Positions 54,560 to 62,900 of a stretch of 64,000 nucleotides of DNA are shown piece after piece (position 1 is the first letter of the stretch; each line of letters opens with the position of its first letter). The notes under the pieces are model-generated. The model was not told the origin of the DNA. It saw only the letters and a program-made list of their open reading frames with translations, and ran no database searches. The position numbers and the translations under genes were made by a program. Origin of the DNA: Lutibacter profundi (GTDB taxonomy: Bacteria > Bacteroidota > Bacteroidia > Flavobacteriales > Flavobacteriaceae); contig NZ_CP013355.1 of NCBI RefSeq assembly GCF_001543325.1, positions 1,270,001-1,334,000 on the forward strand. The letters are read 5' to 3'.

Positions 54560-55145
54560 CTTATAAATTCTTGTAATTTGGAAACGTTGTTGAGGTAGTA
54601 ATTCCTTTTCATTATAATTGCCAAAATATTATTGCACTCCTCTCCAATTAATTATAATATTAACTCTCTAACCTCTTCGTATCCAATTCTTGTTGTTAAT
54701 TCTGCTAACTTTATAATTTTGTACTAATTTAGTATTTATATCTAGTTTTAACAAGGGCAAAAGCCAATTATAAATTGCGGTAGCTCTCGTTGTTTTAGTT
54801 GCTTTTATAATTTACAAATGGTTCCACTTCAACTAGAGATACTCATAACAATCTTGCTGCCCAGCCATCAACAAATAAGCTTTCTAAAGCCAACATATAC
54901 ACACCACATGAAGTTTTGAAACAATTTTCAAAACAAAACTTCATTCTCGTAACAGTAAAAATATCTAGTATAAATTCTTTAACTGCAACAACATACAGGC
55001 AGTCAATACTTCAAATGTATCCAGTGTATCTTAAATACCATAGCCCATTGGAGTATTATAAATCAGAACTAGTAAGGTGGTACTACCTACTCTTTTTTTA
55101 AATAAGTTACAGTTTATCAAGCACCTACATATATGCTTTCCTACT
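54560..55145 (-). pseudogene. Decayed dihydrodipicolinate synthase-family deaminase (hydroxyproline pathway)
   Basis: The reverse strand of the gap before the AraC gene translates in pieces to a DapA/HpcH-like protein. The pieces are VLIYNTPMGYGI then DTLDTFEVL (usual IYNNPVDYKI..TLDMFEEL), VTRM...SCGVYMLALESLFVDGWAARL (usual GVDTLALESL), WLLPLLKLDINTKLVQNYKV and IKLAELTTRIGYEEVRE, ending LIGEECNNILAII. Multiple stops and shifts and a missing N-terminal half mark a pseudogene. The family fits Delta1-pyrroline-4-hydroxy-2-carboxylate deaminase, the missing step between DadA and the semialdehyde dehydrogenase. Confidence 0.82.
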
Positions 55146-55279
55146 TGTTTTGATTACTTTCTTTATTTAAATTTATTACAACTTTATTTTACCTCTTATT
55201 TTTTATTAATTATTTATATTATATTACCTTAAATTTTGTATTTTCGAAATAATTAGATTAATATTCGCATATCTATTTC

Positions 55280-56122
55280 ATGAAAGTTTTACCTTTTAAA
55301 ATTCCAAAACCTGAAAACGTAACTTTATATATACAAAATTATGAAGGAGAATCTTTTTATGAAAAATTACACCAACACAAAGAAATTCAAATAAGTGTAA
55401 TTATTAAAGGTGAAGGCTCATATATTATAGGTGATTGTGTTGGGGAGTTTAAACCTAATGATATTTTTGTTATTGGAGAAGATTTACCCCACGTTTTTAA
55501 AAGAGATATTGCCTACGGAAAAGATACAAAGATGATTACTTTATTTTTCTCAAAAAATGCTTTTGGTAATACTTTTTTTAGTTTGCCTGAGTTTGAACAT
55601 TTTCATTCGTTTTTTGATAATGCTGTTTTGGGATTTGAAGTGCTTTCAAATAAAAAAAAACTAGCTCAAATTTTATCAGAAATAAATACCCTTTCTAAAT
55701 ATGAGCAATTTATTTCATTTATAGAAATTCTAAATTCAATATCAAGAGGTGAAAAACACACTTTATCTTCTCTAATAAATTTAAAAAAATACGGTGACGC
55801 TGAAGGAAAAAGAATGAGTGATATTTTTCAATACACCATGAATAATTATCATACCGAAATTAGCCTACATCAAGTTGCTAACATTGCAAATATGACACCA
55901 AATGCTTTTTGTAGGTATTTTAAACAACGTACTAACAAAACTTTTGTGAATTTTTTAATTGATATACGTATTGGAAGTGCTTGTAAATTATTGACTAAAA
56001 ATAACGATTTAAATATTACTGAAATTTCTTATAAATCTGGTTTTAATAATTTAGCAAATTTCAACAGAAAGTTTAAAGCTATAAAAGGTGTTACACCTTC
56101 AGAATACAGAAAAAAGCACTAA
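55280..56122 (+). CDS. AraC-family regulator with cupin domain
   Basis: 280 residues: an N-terminal cupin-like sensor (about 20-100; HQHKEIQISVIIKGEGSYIIGD) and a C-terminal double helix-turn-helix (about 185-278; HQVANIANMTPNAFCRYFKQ and ITEISYKSGFNNLANFNRKFK). It is divergent from the pseudogene and dehydrogenase genes, a usual position for the regulator of hydroxyproline catabolism in this phylum. Its target enzymes are now incomplete. The stop overlaps the MmcQ-like gene by 4 bp, convergent. Confidence 0.9.
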   Translation: MKVLPFKIPKPENVTLYIQNYEGESFYEKLHQHKEIQISVIIKGEGSYIIGDCVGEFKPNDIFVIGEDLPHVFKRDIAYGKDTKMITLFFSKNAFGNTFFSLPEFEHFHSFFDNAVLGFEVLSNKKKLAQILSEINTLSKYEQFISFIEILNSISRGEKHTLSSLINLKKYGDAEGKRMSDIFQYTMNNYHTEISLHQVANIANMTPNAFCRYFKQRTNKTFVNFLIDIRIGSACKLLTKNNDLNITEISYKSGFNNLANFNRKFKAIKGVTPSEYRKKH

Positions 56123-56475
56123 ATAAATCCTAGCTCACTTTGTGTTTTTTTGGTCAATCCATTAACGACTAAATTGTATGAATAATCTATCAATTCTTTT
56201 ATAAAATGGGTAGGTAAATCACCCTCAATAATAATGGTGTTCCAATGTTTTTTATTCATATGGAACCCTTCAATAACATCATTATATTGTACTCTTAATT
56301 CAATTGATTTTTCAGGGTCACACTTTAAATTAACTGTTGAAGGTTGCTGGTCTAACCCTAACAATGCAAACATTTTTCCTGCAACTTTAAAAACCAACGT
56401 TTTTTTATCAAAAGGAAAACTTTCTGTCGCATATTTTTTCGATAAACAATAATCTCTAAATACTTCAATATTCAT
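56119..56475 (-). CDS. MmcQ/YjbR-family protein
   Basis: 118 residues of the YjbR/CyaY-like fold family. Motifs seen: FPFDKKTLVFKVAGKMFAL, NLKCDPEKSIELR, and KKHWNTIIIEGDLP with the conserved Trp-x-Thr. Family members are often annotated DNA-binding but the function is unproven. First or second gene of a short reverse-strand group with the DUF4230 gene (16 bp apart). Confidence 0.9.
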   Translation of the reverse strand: MNIEVFRDYCLSKKYATESFPFDKKTLVFKVAGKMFALLGLDQQPSTVNLKCDPEKSIELRVQYNDVIEGFHMNKKHWNTIIIEGDLPTHFIKELIDYSYNLVVNGLTKKTQSELGFI

Positions 56476-56490
56476 AATATTGTACTAGTT

Positions 56491-57087
56491 TTATGCCTCT
56501 GAAATTGGTATTACTAGCTGTGCGTAATTTAATTTCCAACCAGAAGTTTCTAATAATTTCTCAATCATTAGAATGGTATCTAAGGCTTCTTTATTAGCTG
56601 TATTTAACAATCCGCTTTCAGGAATTTTATCAATAATAAACGCTTTAGATTCTTTATTTAATTCTGTTAAATCTTCAGCATTAAATTTATTAAATATTCC
56701 ATCTTTTTTGTCGTAATATCTCACATCAGTCTCTACAGTTAAAACCTTTGGTTTCGGGAAATGAGTAAGTATAATTTCCAAATCTTTATTATTAGCTTCT
56801 AACTTTATTTGAGATAAGTCAAATCCAATATGGACTTTTGCATTAATCAATAAAATGGCCTTTTTTTTACTTGTAATAATATTTAAAAAATGATTTTTGG
56901 TATTTTCATAATGATAAATTTCAGCAAAATCACCTTCAACAGTAATTAATTTACAAACACTTTTAATTTTTTCTATTAAAATTATAGATTGTGTTTCAAT
57001 TTTTTGAAGTGAGTTTTTTTTATTAAAAAAAGAAATTCCCCAATATGAAAGTAATGCTCCAAGTACAATTCCTAAAAGTAGTTCCAT
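56491..57087 (-). CDS. DUF4230 domain protein, membrane-anchored
   Basis: 198 residues with an N-terminal membrane segment (ELLLGIVLGALLSYWGISFF) and a DUF4230-like domain (LITVEGDFAEIYHYE, KKAILLINAKVHIGFDLSQI, and the acidic and basic segments around FPKPKVL). Function of the domain is unknown. It begins 16 bp before the MmcQ-like gene in the same direction. Confidence 0.85.
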   Translation of the reverse strand: MELLLGIVLGALLSYWGISFFNKKNSLQKIETQSIILIEKIKSVCKLITVEGDFAEIYHYENTKNHFLNIITSKKKAILLINAKVHIGFDLSQIKLEANNKDLEIILTHFPKPKVLTVETDVRYYDKKDGIFNKFNAEDLTELNKESKAFIIDKIPESGLLNTANKEALDTILMIEKLLETSGWKLNYAQLVIPISEA

Positions 57088-57125
57088 AATTGTTAAAGGT
57101 ACTAAAAAATTTGATTTTTAAATAT

Positions 57126-57152
57126 AAAAAAAGCAGCTAAAAAGCTGCTTTG
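57126..57152 (-). terminator. Terminator after OsmC gene
   Basis: AAAAAAGCAGCTAAAAAGCTGCTTTG; on the reverse strand AAAGCAGC / GCTGCTTTTTTT gives a strong stem with a T tract, 20 bp past the OsmC stop. Confidence 0.85.
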
Positions 57153-57171
57153 CATAAGGGTTTTATAGCTA

Positions 57172-57549
57172 TTAGTCTTTTAAAACTGAGCTTAAATTTG
57201 TAATTACATTAAATGTTGGTGGCTCTGCTAAGTGACGTTTAACAGGGCATTGAGCAACTACATTTTTAATGGTATTTTTATATTTTTCAGGGAAACTAGC
57301 TGGCAAATCAACAATAATATCAATGTCTTTTACCATGTTTGTCATTTGATTGTAATTCATTCTTTGCGTTATTTCTACCTCATCAATTGGCAATCCTCTT
57401 TGCTGCATAAATGCTTTAACATAAACCGCTGAGCACATACCTGCAGTTGCTAAAAATATTAAAAAAGGAGATTCATTCATTGTAATTTCTTTTCCATTTA
57501 TGAATGGAACAATCCTACCGCTTTTGTCAAATTTTATTTTTAAATCCAT
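57172..57549 (-). CDS. OsmC-family protein
   Basis: 125 residues of the OsmC/Ohr fold. Two conserved cysteines are present, Cys39 (TAGMCSAVYV) and Cys101 (VAQCPVKRHL), the pair used for organic peroxide reduction. Whether it is a peroxidase or another OsmC subgroup cannot be told. Not obviously in an operon. Confidence 0.92.
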   Translation of the reverse strand: MDLKIKFDKSGRIVPFINGKEITMNESPFLIFLATAGMCSAVYVKAFMQQRGLPIDEVEITQRMNYNQMTNMVKDIDIIVDLPASFPEKYKNTIKNVVAQCPVKRHLAEPPTFNVITNLSSVLKD

Positions 57550-57622
57550 AATTTACTTATTTTTTATTTGGCAAATTTATCACAACAATAAGTGCTGTTG
57601 TGTAACTAAAACTACATATAGA

Positions 57623-58756
57623 TTACAGATTTATTTTAAACAAATCACTTGCAATTCCATCTACTAAAAATTTTCCTTTTTTTGTGGTAATCAATGTGTT
57701 ATTAGCTGCTAATTCAAGCAAACCTCTTTTAATAAAAGGTTGCGTATTTTTTTTTAGATGTTGTAAATAATTTTTGCCAAAATCTTTTTCAACCTTCTGA
57801 TAAGAAACACCCCAAATGGTTCGTAAACCAGTCATAATATATTCATTGAATAAATTATTTACAGACAGTTTTTCAATTTCATTTGGCAATTTATCTTCTG
57901 TTAGTGCTTTTACATATTTTGCATTGTTTGATACATTCCAAGACCTTTCACTACCATTAAAAGAGTGTGCAGAAGGGCCAATACCCATATATTTTTCTCC
58001 TAACCAATATGAGGTATTATGTTTTGAAAAATAATTTTGTTTCCCAAAATTAGAAATTTCATAGTGTACAAATTCATTTTTTTCTGTTTCTGAAACAAGT
58101 ATCTTAAAATGCTCTAAAGCTAAATTTTCATCGAGCGGAGGAACTTTTCCTTTTTGTATAAAACTATGTAATGCTGTTTTTTCTTCAACTGTTAGCGCAT
58201 AACTTGAAATGTGAGAAATTCCAAATTTAAATGCTAGTTTTAAATTTTCTAACCATTTTTTACTACTCATATTTGGTACTCCGTAAATTAAATCAATGGT
58301 AATATTGTCAAAATAGCGAATTGCTATTTCTAAACTTTTTTTTGATTCTTCAGCTGTATGGGCTCTATTCATAAACTTTAAATCATCATTAAAAAAAGAT
58401 TGAATACCTATACTTAACCTATTTACAGGTAGCTTCGCCAAATCCTTTATTTTTTTTTCAGATAAGTCATCGGGGTTTGCTTCCAAAGTAATTTCAGCAT
58501 CAGTAACAACCTTATAATTTTTATAAATGACAGAAAATATTGATTCTAACTCCTTTGCTGTTAACAATGAGGGTGTTCCTCCTCCAACATAAATAGTGTT
58601 TATTTTTTCGTGTTCAAATTCCTTTTTTCTGAATACTAATTCCTTTTTAATAGCAGCCAACATCTCTTCTTTATTTTTCAAGGAAGTTGAAAAATGAAAA
58701 TCACAATAATAGCATGCTTGCTTACAAAATGGTATGTGTAAATATATTCCTGCCAA
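57623..58756 (-). CDS. hemW: Heme chaperone HemW (radical SAM)
   Basis: 377 residues, starting MAGIYLHIPFCKQACYYCDF with the radical-SAM CxxxCxxC cluster ligands C11, C15 and C18. Then NTIYVGGGTPSLL and EANPDD, LSIGIQSF and DLIYGVP, all HemW/HemN motifs. The C-terminal winged helix-like domain is present. It resembles coproporphyrinogen III oxidase, but members of this group deliver heme instead of oxidising coproporphyrinogen. Confidence 0.94.
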   Translation of the reverse strand: MAGIYLHIPFCKQACYYCDFHFSTSLKNKEEMLAAIKKELVFRKKEFEHEKINTIYVGGGTPSLLTAKELESIFSVIYKNYKVVTDAEITLEANPDDLSEKKIKDLAKLPVNRLSIGIQSFFNDDLKFMNRAHTAEESKKSLEIAIRYFDNITIDLIYGVPNMSSKKWLENLKLAFKFGISHISSYALTVEEKTALHSFIQKGKVPPLDENLALEHFKILVSETEKNEFVHYEISNFGKQNYFSKHNTSYWLGEKYMGIGPSAHSFNGSERSWNVSNNAKYVKALTEDKLPNEIEKLSVNNLFNEYIMTGLRTIWGVSYQKVEKDFGKNYLQHLKKNTQPFIKRGLLELAANNTLITTKKGKFLVDGIASDLFKINL

Positions 58757-58843
58757 AGCTTAAATTATAAGTTGTTAAATGTACGCTATTAAAAAAAAAT
58801 AAAAAAAGTAATTTTTGTTACTTATTTACTGGAAATTGTATTG

Positions 58844-58851
58844 TAAATTTG
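58844..58851 (+). promoter_or_regulatory. Putative -7 box
   Basis: TAAATTTG fits TAnnTTTG, 17 bp before the ATG at 58869. No convincing TTG spacing upstream. Confidence 0.4.
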
Positions 58852-58868
58852 GGTAAAACAACAATGTT

Positions 58869-59156
58869 ATGTACACACATATTGTATCATTTAAGGTAAA
58901 AGAAGGGGAAGGTATTACTTTTGTAGAATTACAGAAATTTGAAGAATTAACAGAAGCAAAACCTGCTGGATTAGATCACTTTCATATTTTTAAAGACAGA
59001 AATGAAAAAAACAGATATTTTTTGGTTGAATATTGGAATTCTAAAGAAGATAAAGACAGAGTAGAAAGTTCAAAAGAACATCACCTTTTTCACGAACACA
59101 GAAAATTAATTATAGATCAAAAATATGAAACGTATGAGTGTGATGTAATTATCTAA
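58869..59156 (+). CDS. ABM/Dabb-like small alpha+beta barrel protein
   Basis: 95 residues with a ferredoxin-like dimeric alpha+beta barrel pattern: YTHIVSFKVKEGEG (strand 1), FHIFKDRNEKNRYFLVEYW (strands), and SSKEHHLFHEHRKLI (helix), like antibiotic-biosynthesis monooxygenase or Dabb families. Function unknown. Convergent with ruvC, the genes touching at 59156/59157. Confidence 0.75.
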   Translation: MYTHIVSFKVKEGEGITFVELQKFEELTEAKPAGLDHFHIFKDRNEKNRYFLVEYWNSKEDKDRVESSKEHHLFHEHRKLIIDQKYETYECDVII

Positions 59157-59711
59157 TTACTTCTTAACTCTTTTTCCATTTTGTTTAACAAAGGCTTCCC
59201 AGCCTGTATAGTTTTTTGCTGAAGCTACTTTTCCACTATTGTAGAAATGACATACTGCTGCAGCCAAGCCGTCTGTTGCATCTAAATTTTTAGGTAACTC
59301 TTTAATTTTAAATAAATTTTGAAGCATTTTCGCAACTTGCTCTTTACTTGCATTACCATTGCCTGTAATGGCCATTTTAATTTTTTTTGGAGAATACTCT
59401 GTAATAGGCACTTCTCTTGATAAACCTGCAGCCATAGCAACCCCCTGAGCTCTTCCTAACTTTAACATTGACTGTACATTTTTCCCAAAAAATGGTGCTT
59501 CTATTGCTATTTCATCTGGATGATAGGTTTCAATTAATTGAATGGTTCTTTCAAAAATCAATTTTAACTTCACGTAATGATCACTGTATTTTTTTAATGA
59601 CAGCTCATTTAACTGCATTAATTCCATTTTTTTGTTTACAATCTTAATCAATCCAAACCCCATAATGGTAGTTCCTGGATCTATTCCTAATATGATTTTT
59701 TCTAAGCTCAA
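59157..59711 (-). CDS. ruvC: Crossover junction endodeoxyribonuclease RuvC
   Basis: 184 residues. Holliday-junction resolvase with catalytic acids in ILGIDPGTTIMGFG (Asp10), IAIEAPFFGKN (Glu) and DATDGLAAAVCH (paired Asp). GRAQGVAMAA is a further family block. A basic C-terminal tail (KNYTGWEAFVKQNGKRVKK) is present. Works with the RuvAB motor in recombinational repair. Confidence 0.97.
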   Translation of the reverse strand: MSLEKIILGIDPGTTIMGFGLIKIVNKKMELMQLNELSLKKYSDHYVKLKLIFERTIQLIETYHPDEIAIEAPFFGKNVQSMLKLGRAQGVAMAAGLSREVPITEYSPKKIKMAITGNGNASKEQVAKMLQNLFKIKELPKNLDATDGLAAAVCHFYNSGKVASAKNYTGWEAFVKQNGKRVKK

Positions 59712-59735
59712 TTATTTGTTTATTTGTAAAACCAA

Positions 59736-60698
59736 ATGTACAATATCTCTAAGAAACATAAAGATTATATTCTTTTACTAGTTAAATTAGTAATTGTATT
59801 TGGTTCTTTATACTTTATTTATCATAAATTGGTTAATAATAAACTCTTATCATTTTCAGAATTACAGCAACAAATCACAGTATTATTTTCTAAAAACATA
59901 TGGGCATTACTATTAATACTTTTATTTACTGATGTAAATTGGCTTCTAGAAACATACAAATGGAAAGTAATAGTTTCTGTTGAAAAAAAAATTACTTTTT
60001 TTGAGGCTTTTGAACAAAGTTTTGCTTCACTTACAGCCTCTTTAATTACTCCCAATAAAATTGGTGAGTATGGAGCTAAAGCACTCTTTTTTAAAAAGAA
60101 ATATCGAAAAAAAATTGTTCTCTTAAATTTTCTTGGAAATATGAGTCAGTTAGCTGTCACAACCTTTTTTGGCTTTATTGGAATAACCTATTTTCTACTC
60201 TATTTTACTATTAATATTCCTTATTTTAATAGTAAAAAACTAGTGCTAATTATTGCTATAACAATCATTTTATTTTTAATTATAAAAAAAATAAGATTCT
60301 TTAAATCTGTTAAAATATATGTAACTAAAATATCTATTTATTTAAAACAAATTCCTAAAGTTATTTACGTTAAAACAATTGGATTTGCTTTATTACGCTA
60401 TATTGTTTTTACCCATCAATTTTATTTTTTACTAAAACTATTTAGTGTTGAAACTAATTATATCACTTTAATAAACTTACTTTTTTGTATGTATTTTATT
60501 GCGTCTATCATTCCTAGTTTAACTATTTTTGATTGGGCTATTAAAGGTTCGGTTGCAATATGGGTTTTTAGCTTTATTGAGCTAAATGAGCTTACTATTA
60601 TTACAGTTACATTGCTAATGTGGCTTCTTAATTTTGCCATCCCGGCACTTTTAGGAAGTGTTTTTATATTCAATTTTAGATTCGTAGAAGAAAAATGA
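59736..60698 (+). CDS. Lysylphosphatidylglycerol synthase TM-like (UPF0104) flippase-like membrane protein
   Basis: 320 residues with 7 to 8 hydrophobic helices. The segment FFEAFEQSFASLTASLITPNKIGEYGAKA carries the family T-P-x-x-x-G-E-x-x-x motif of the UPF0104/LPG synthase TM domain (MprF-like flippase). It overlaps the next glycosyltransferase by 4 bp (ATGA), so the pair is translationally coupled. Likely acts on a lipid-linked glycan or lipid; substrate unknown. Confidence 0.85.
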   Translation: MYNISKKHKDYILLLVKLVIVFGSLYFIYHKLVNNKLLSFSELQQQITVLFSKNIWALLLILLFTDVNWLLETYKWKVIVSVEKKITFFEAFEQSFASLTASLITPNKIGEYGAKALFFKKKYRKKIVLLNFLGNMSQLAVTTFFGFIGITYFLLYFTINIPYFNSKKLVLIIAITIILFLIIKKIRFFKSVKIYVTKISIYLKQIPKVIYVKTIGFALLRYIVFTHQFYFLLKLFSVETNYITLINLLFCMYFIASIIPSLTIFDWAIKGSVAIWVFSFIELNELTIITVTLLMWLLNFAIPALLGSVFIFNFRFVEEK

Positions 60699-61822
60699 TA
60701 TACTTTTTAATTTTAATAACTATAATTTATTTAGCATTAATTACATCATTCATTATTGGATTTAATAAAACTGAAACTATTTACCTTAAAAATATCACAC
60801 CTAAAAATACATTTTCAATTGTAATTCCATTTAGAAATGAAAGTCACAACCTCCCTAAGTTGCTGCAATCACTCTCTACTATTAATTACCCCAAAAGTTT
60901 ATTTGAAATTATTTTAGTAAATGACCATTCTACAGATAATTTTAAGCCTATTATTACTGATTTTGAAGCAAAATACCCTACTGTAAATTTAAAGTTAATC
61001 AACAATTTTATAAAATCAAATTCTCCTAAAAAAGACGCTATAAATACAGCCATTGAGCAATCTGATTTTGAGTGGATTGTAACCACCGATGCCGATTGTA
61101 TTGTACCAACAAATTGGCTACTAGCATTTAACCAATTTATTTTAGAAAAAAAACCATTATTTATTAGCGCTCCAGTAAAATTTATAGAACAACATTCTTT
61201 TCTTTTCTATTTTCAAAATTTAAATTTCATAAGTTTAGTAGGAAGCACCATTGGAGGTTTTGGCATTCAAAAACCCTTTATGTGCAATGGTGCCAATTTA
61301 TGTTACCGCAAAGCTATATTTAGTAAAGTTAACGGATTTGAAGGCGCTACAAAAATAGCAAGTGGTGATGATGTTTTTTTGTTAGAAAAGATACATCAAT
61401 TATTTCCACATAAAGCCCTGTTTTTAAAATCTACAGATTCCATTGTGCAAACTAGTGCTGAAAATAACTTAAAATCATTCTTCAATCAACAAATAAGATG
61501 GGCTTCAAAAACTACAGCTTACAAATATAATTTTACGAAATTTATTGGTATCACCATATTTTTATTAAATTTTGTTCTGGTTTCACTACTAATTACCGCC
61601 GTTATAAAACCAACTCTTTGGAAGTATTTATTTCTTTTATTTTTTATAAAATTATGTATTGATTTTATATTAATTTACAAGACCTCTTTATTTTTAAAAA
61701 CTCAAAAAAAAATAAAATACTACCTCGTAATATCTTTGTTGTATCCATTTTTTGTAGTTTTTATAGGAATAACTTCCTTCTTCAAAAATTATGAGTGGAA
61801 AGGTAGAGTTTTTAAGAATTAA
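60695..61822 (+). CDS. Membrane glycosyltransferase, family 2
   Basis: 375 residues: an N-terminal membrane helix, a GT-A domain with FSIVIPFRNESHNLP, ILVNDHSTDN, VTTDADCIVP (DxD-like metal site) and QQIRWASKT (QxxRW motif), then two to three C-terminal helices. Processive-type GT2 enzymes make polysaccharide or glycolipid. Coupled to the flippase-like gene. Confidence 0.92.
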   Translation: MIYFLILITIIYLALITSFIIGFNKTETIYLKNITPKNTFSIVIPFRNESHNLPKLLQSLSTINYPKSLFEIILVNDHSTDNFKPIITDFEAKYPTVNLKLINNFIKSNSPKKDAINTAIEQSDFEWIVTTDADCIVPTNWLLAFNQFILEKKPLFISAPVKFIEQHSFLFYFQNLNFISLVGSTIGGFGIQKPFMCNGANLCYRKAIFSKVNGFEGATKIASGDDVFLLEKIHQLFPHKALFLKSTDSIVQTSAENNLKSFFNQQIRWASKTTAYKYNFTKFIGITIFLLNFVLVSLLITAVIKPTLWKYLFLLFFIKLCIDFILIYKTSLFLKTQKKIKYYLVISLLYPFFVVFIGITSFFKNYEWKGRVFKN

Positions 61823-61823
61823 T

Positions 61824-61964
61824 TTATTTTTTGGAATTAAATAAACCCGAAATTAATGCTTCTGCGTTAAACCATAAAAAGATAATAATTGCTAATAAAA
61901 TAACTAAAAAAAGACCTCGTTTGTAATTTGGTTTTTTACGTTTTTTAAATCGTTGTTGTTCCAT
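61824..61964 (-). CDS. Small single-pass membrane protein (46 residues)
   Basis: A short reading frame starting ATG 61964: MEQQRFKKRKKPNYKRG then a hydrophobic helix LFLVILLAIIIFLW and NAEALISGLFNSKK. The very basic N terminus and one helix resemble small inner-membrane proteins with a cytoplasmic basic tail. The stop is 1 bp from the glycosyltransferase stop (convergent), and it lies 19 bp from the mnmD stop in the same direction. Confidence 0.7.
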   Translation of the reverse strand: MEQQRFKKRKKPNYKRGLFLVILLAIIIFLWFNAEALISGLFNSKK

Positions 61965-61983
61965 AATTTTATTGAATGAATTT

Positions 61984-62643
61984 TTATTTTGTAGCTCTAA
62001 GCATTTCTCTTTTTCCAGGAGGACCAGCCAATCTTTCGACTACAAATCCAACCGATTGCATAGCTCTTCTAACACTACCTTTAGCACTATATGTTACCAA
62101 AACACCACCTTTTCTCAATGCTTTATACATTATTTTAAATATATCCTCTGTCCATAATTCAGGTTGTACTCTTGCTCCAAAAGCATCAAAGTAAATTAAA
62201 TTATAACAATTGTCATCAGTTATTTCATTAAAAAACTGTTTCCGTTTAGTCAATGAAAATTTTTCCGAAATCGTATTTTTCAGTTCCCACTCTTGTTGGT
62301 GCATTTTTGCAAAAATAGCACTAAAATTATCAGCTTTCAATGCTGAAACATAATTTAATTGTTCAATTTCTTTAGTTAAAATAGGGTAAGCCTCTACTCC
62401 AACATAATCTACTGTTAAATCTCTTCTCTCACACTCTAAAAAAGTAACAAAACTATTCAAACCTGTACCAAAACCTATTTCCAAAATTGAAATTACATCG
62501 TTTGAAAAAAGAGACAATCCGTTTTTAATAAAAACATGCTTAGCTTCCTGTATTGCTCCATACTTTGAATGATACTGTTCATCCCATTCAGGTAAATGAA
62601 TAGTAGTAGAACCATCATTTGTAATAATTATTTTTCTGTCCAA
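61984..62643 (-). CDS. mnmD: tRNA (5-methylaminomethyl-2-thiouridine)(34) methyltransferase MnmD
   Basis: 219 residues, the stand-alone MnmD domain of the MnmC pathway. ILEIGFGTGLNSFVTFLE is the SAM-binding glycine loop and YFDAFGARVQPELWTEDIF is the catalytic-site segment (DAF-x-x-x-x-x-P-x-x-W). GPPGKREMLRA near the end is typical of the family. Acts on wobble uridine of tRNA. The short membrane-protein gene is just downstream on the same strand. Confidence 0.95.
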   Translation of the reverse strand: MDRKIIITNDGSTTIHLPEWDEQYHSKYGAIQEAKHVFIKNGLSLFSNDVISILEIGFGTGLNSFVTFLECERRDLTVDYVGVEAYPILTKEIEQLNYVSALKADNFSAIFAKMHQQEWELKNTISEKFSLTKRKQFFNEITDDNCYNLIYFDAFGARVQPELWTEDIFKIMYKALRKGGVLVTYSAKGSVRRAMQSVGFVVERLAGPPGKREMLRATK

Positions 62644-62869
62644 CGCTTAAAATATTATAAAATTTAACTATAAAACACTATATATAATATAATTACCTTT
62701 GAAATACTAAAATTATATTTTTATCAAAAAAGGAATAATAATTCCAATAAGCGGTAATTCTGCAATTTAATTTTACCCATTTTACATATATAATTATTTT
62801 TAGTCAAAGATATTAAAAATTAAGCATTAACATTCGGCTATTTTCTTCCTCCAAATTAAAAAAAATAAG

Positions 62870-62877
62870 TAATTTTG
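62870..62877 (+). promoter_or_regulatory. Putative -7 box of ilvE
   Basis: TAATTTTG, 23 bp before the ilvE ATG, matching TAnnTTTG. No clear -33 TTG. Confidence 0.4.
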
Positions 62878-62900
62878 TTTAAACTAAATTTCCATGAATT

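Noticed and set aside
54916-55101. Plus-strand frame in the AraC upstream gap
   Set aside because: Lies opposite the deaminase relic, whose reverse-strand pieces explain the sequence.
50945-55145. Working hydroxyproline catabolic operon
   Set aside because: Epimerase and deaminase have stops and missing segments; only parts are intact.
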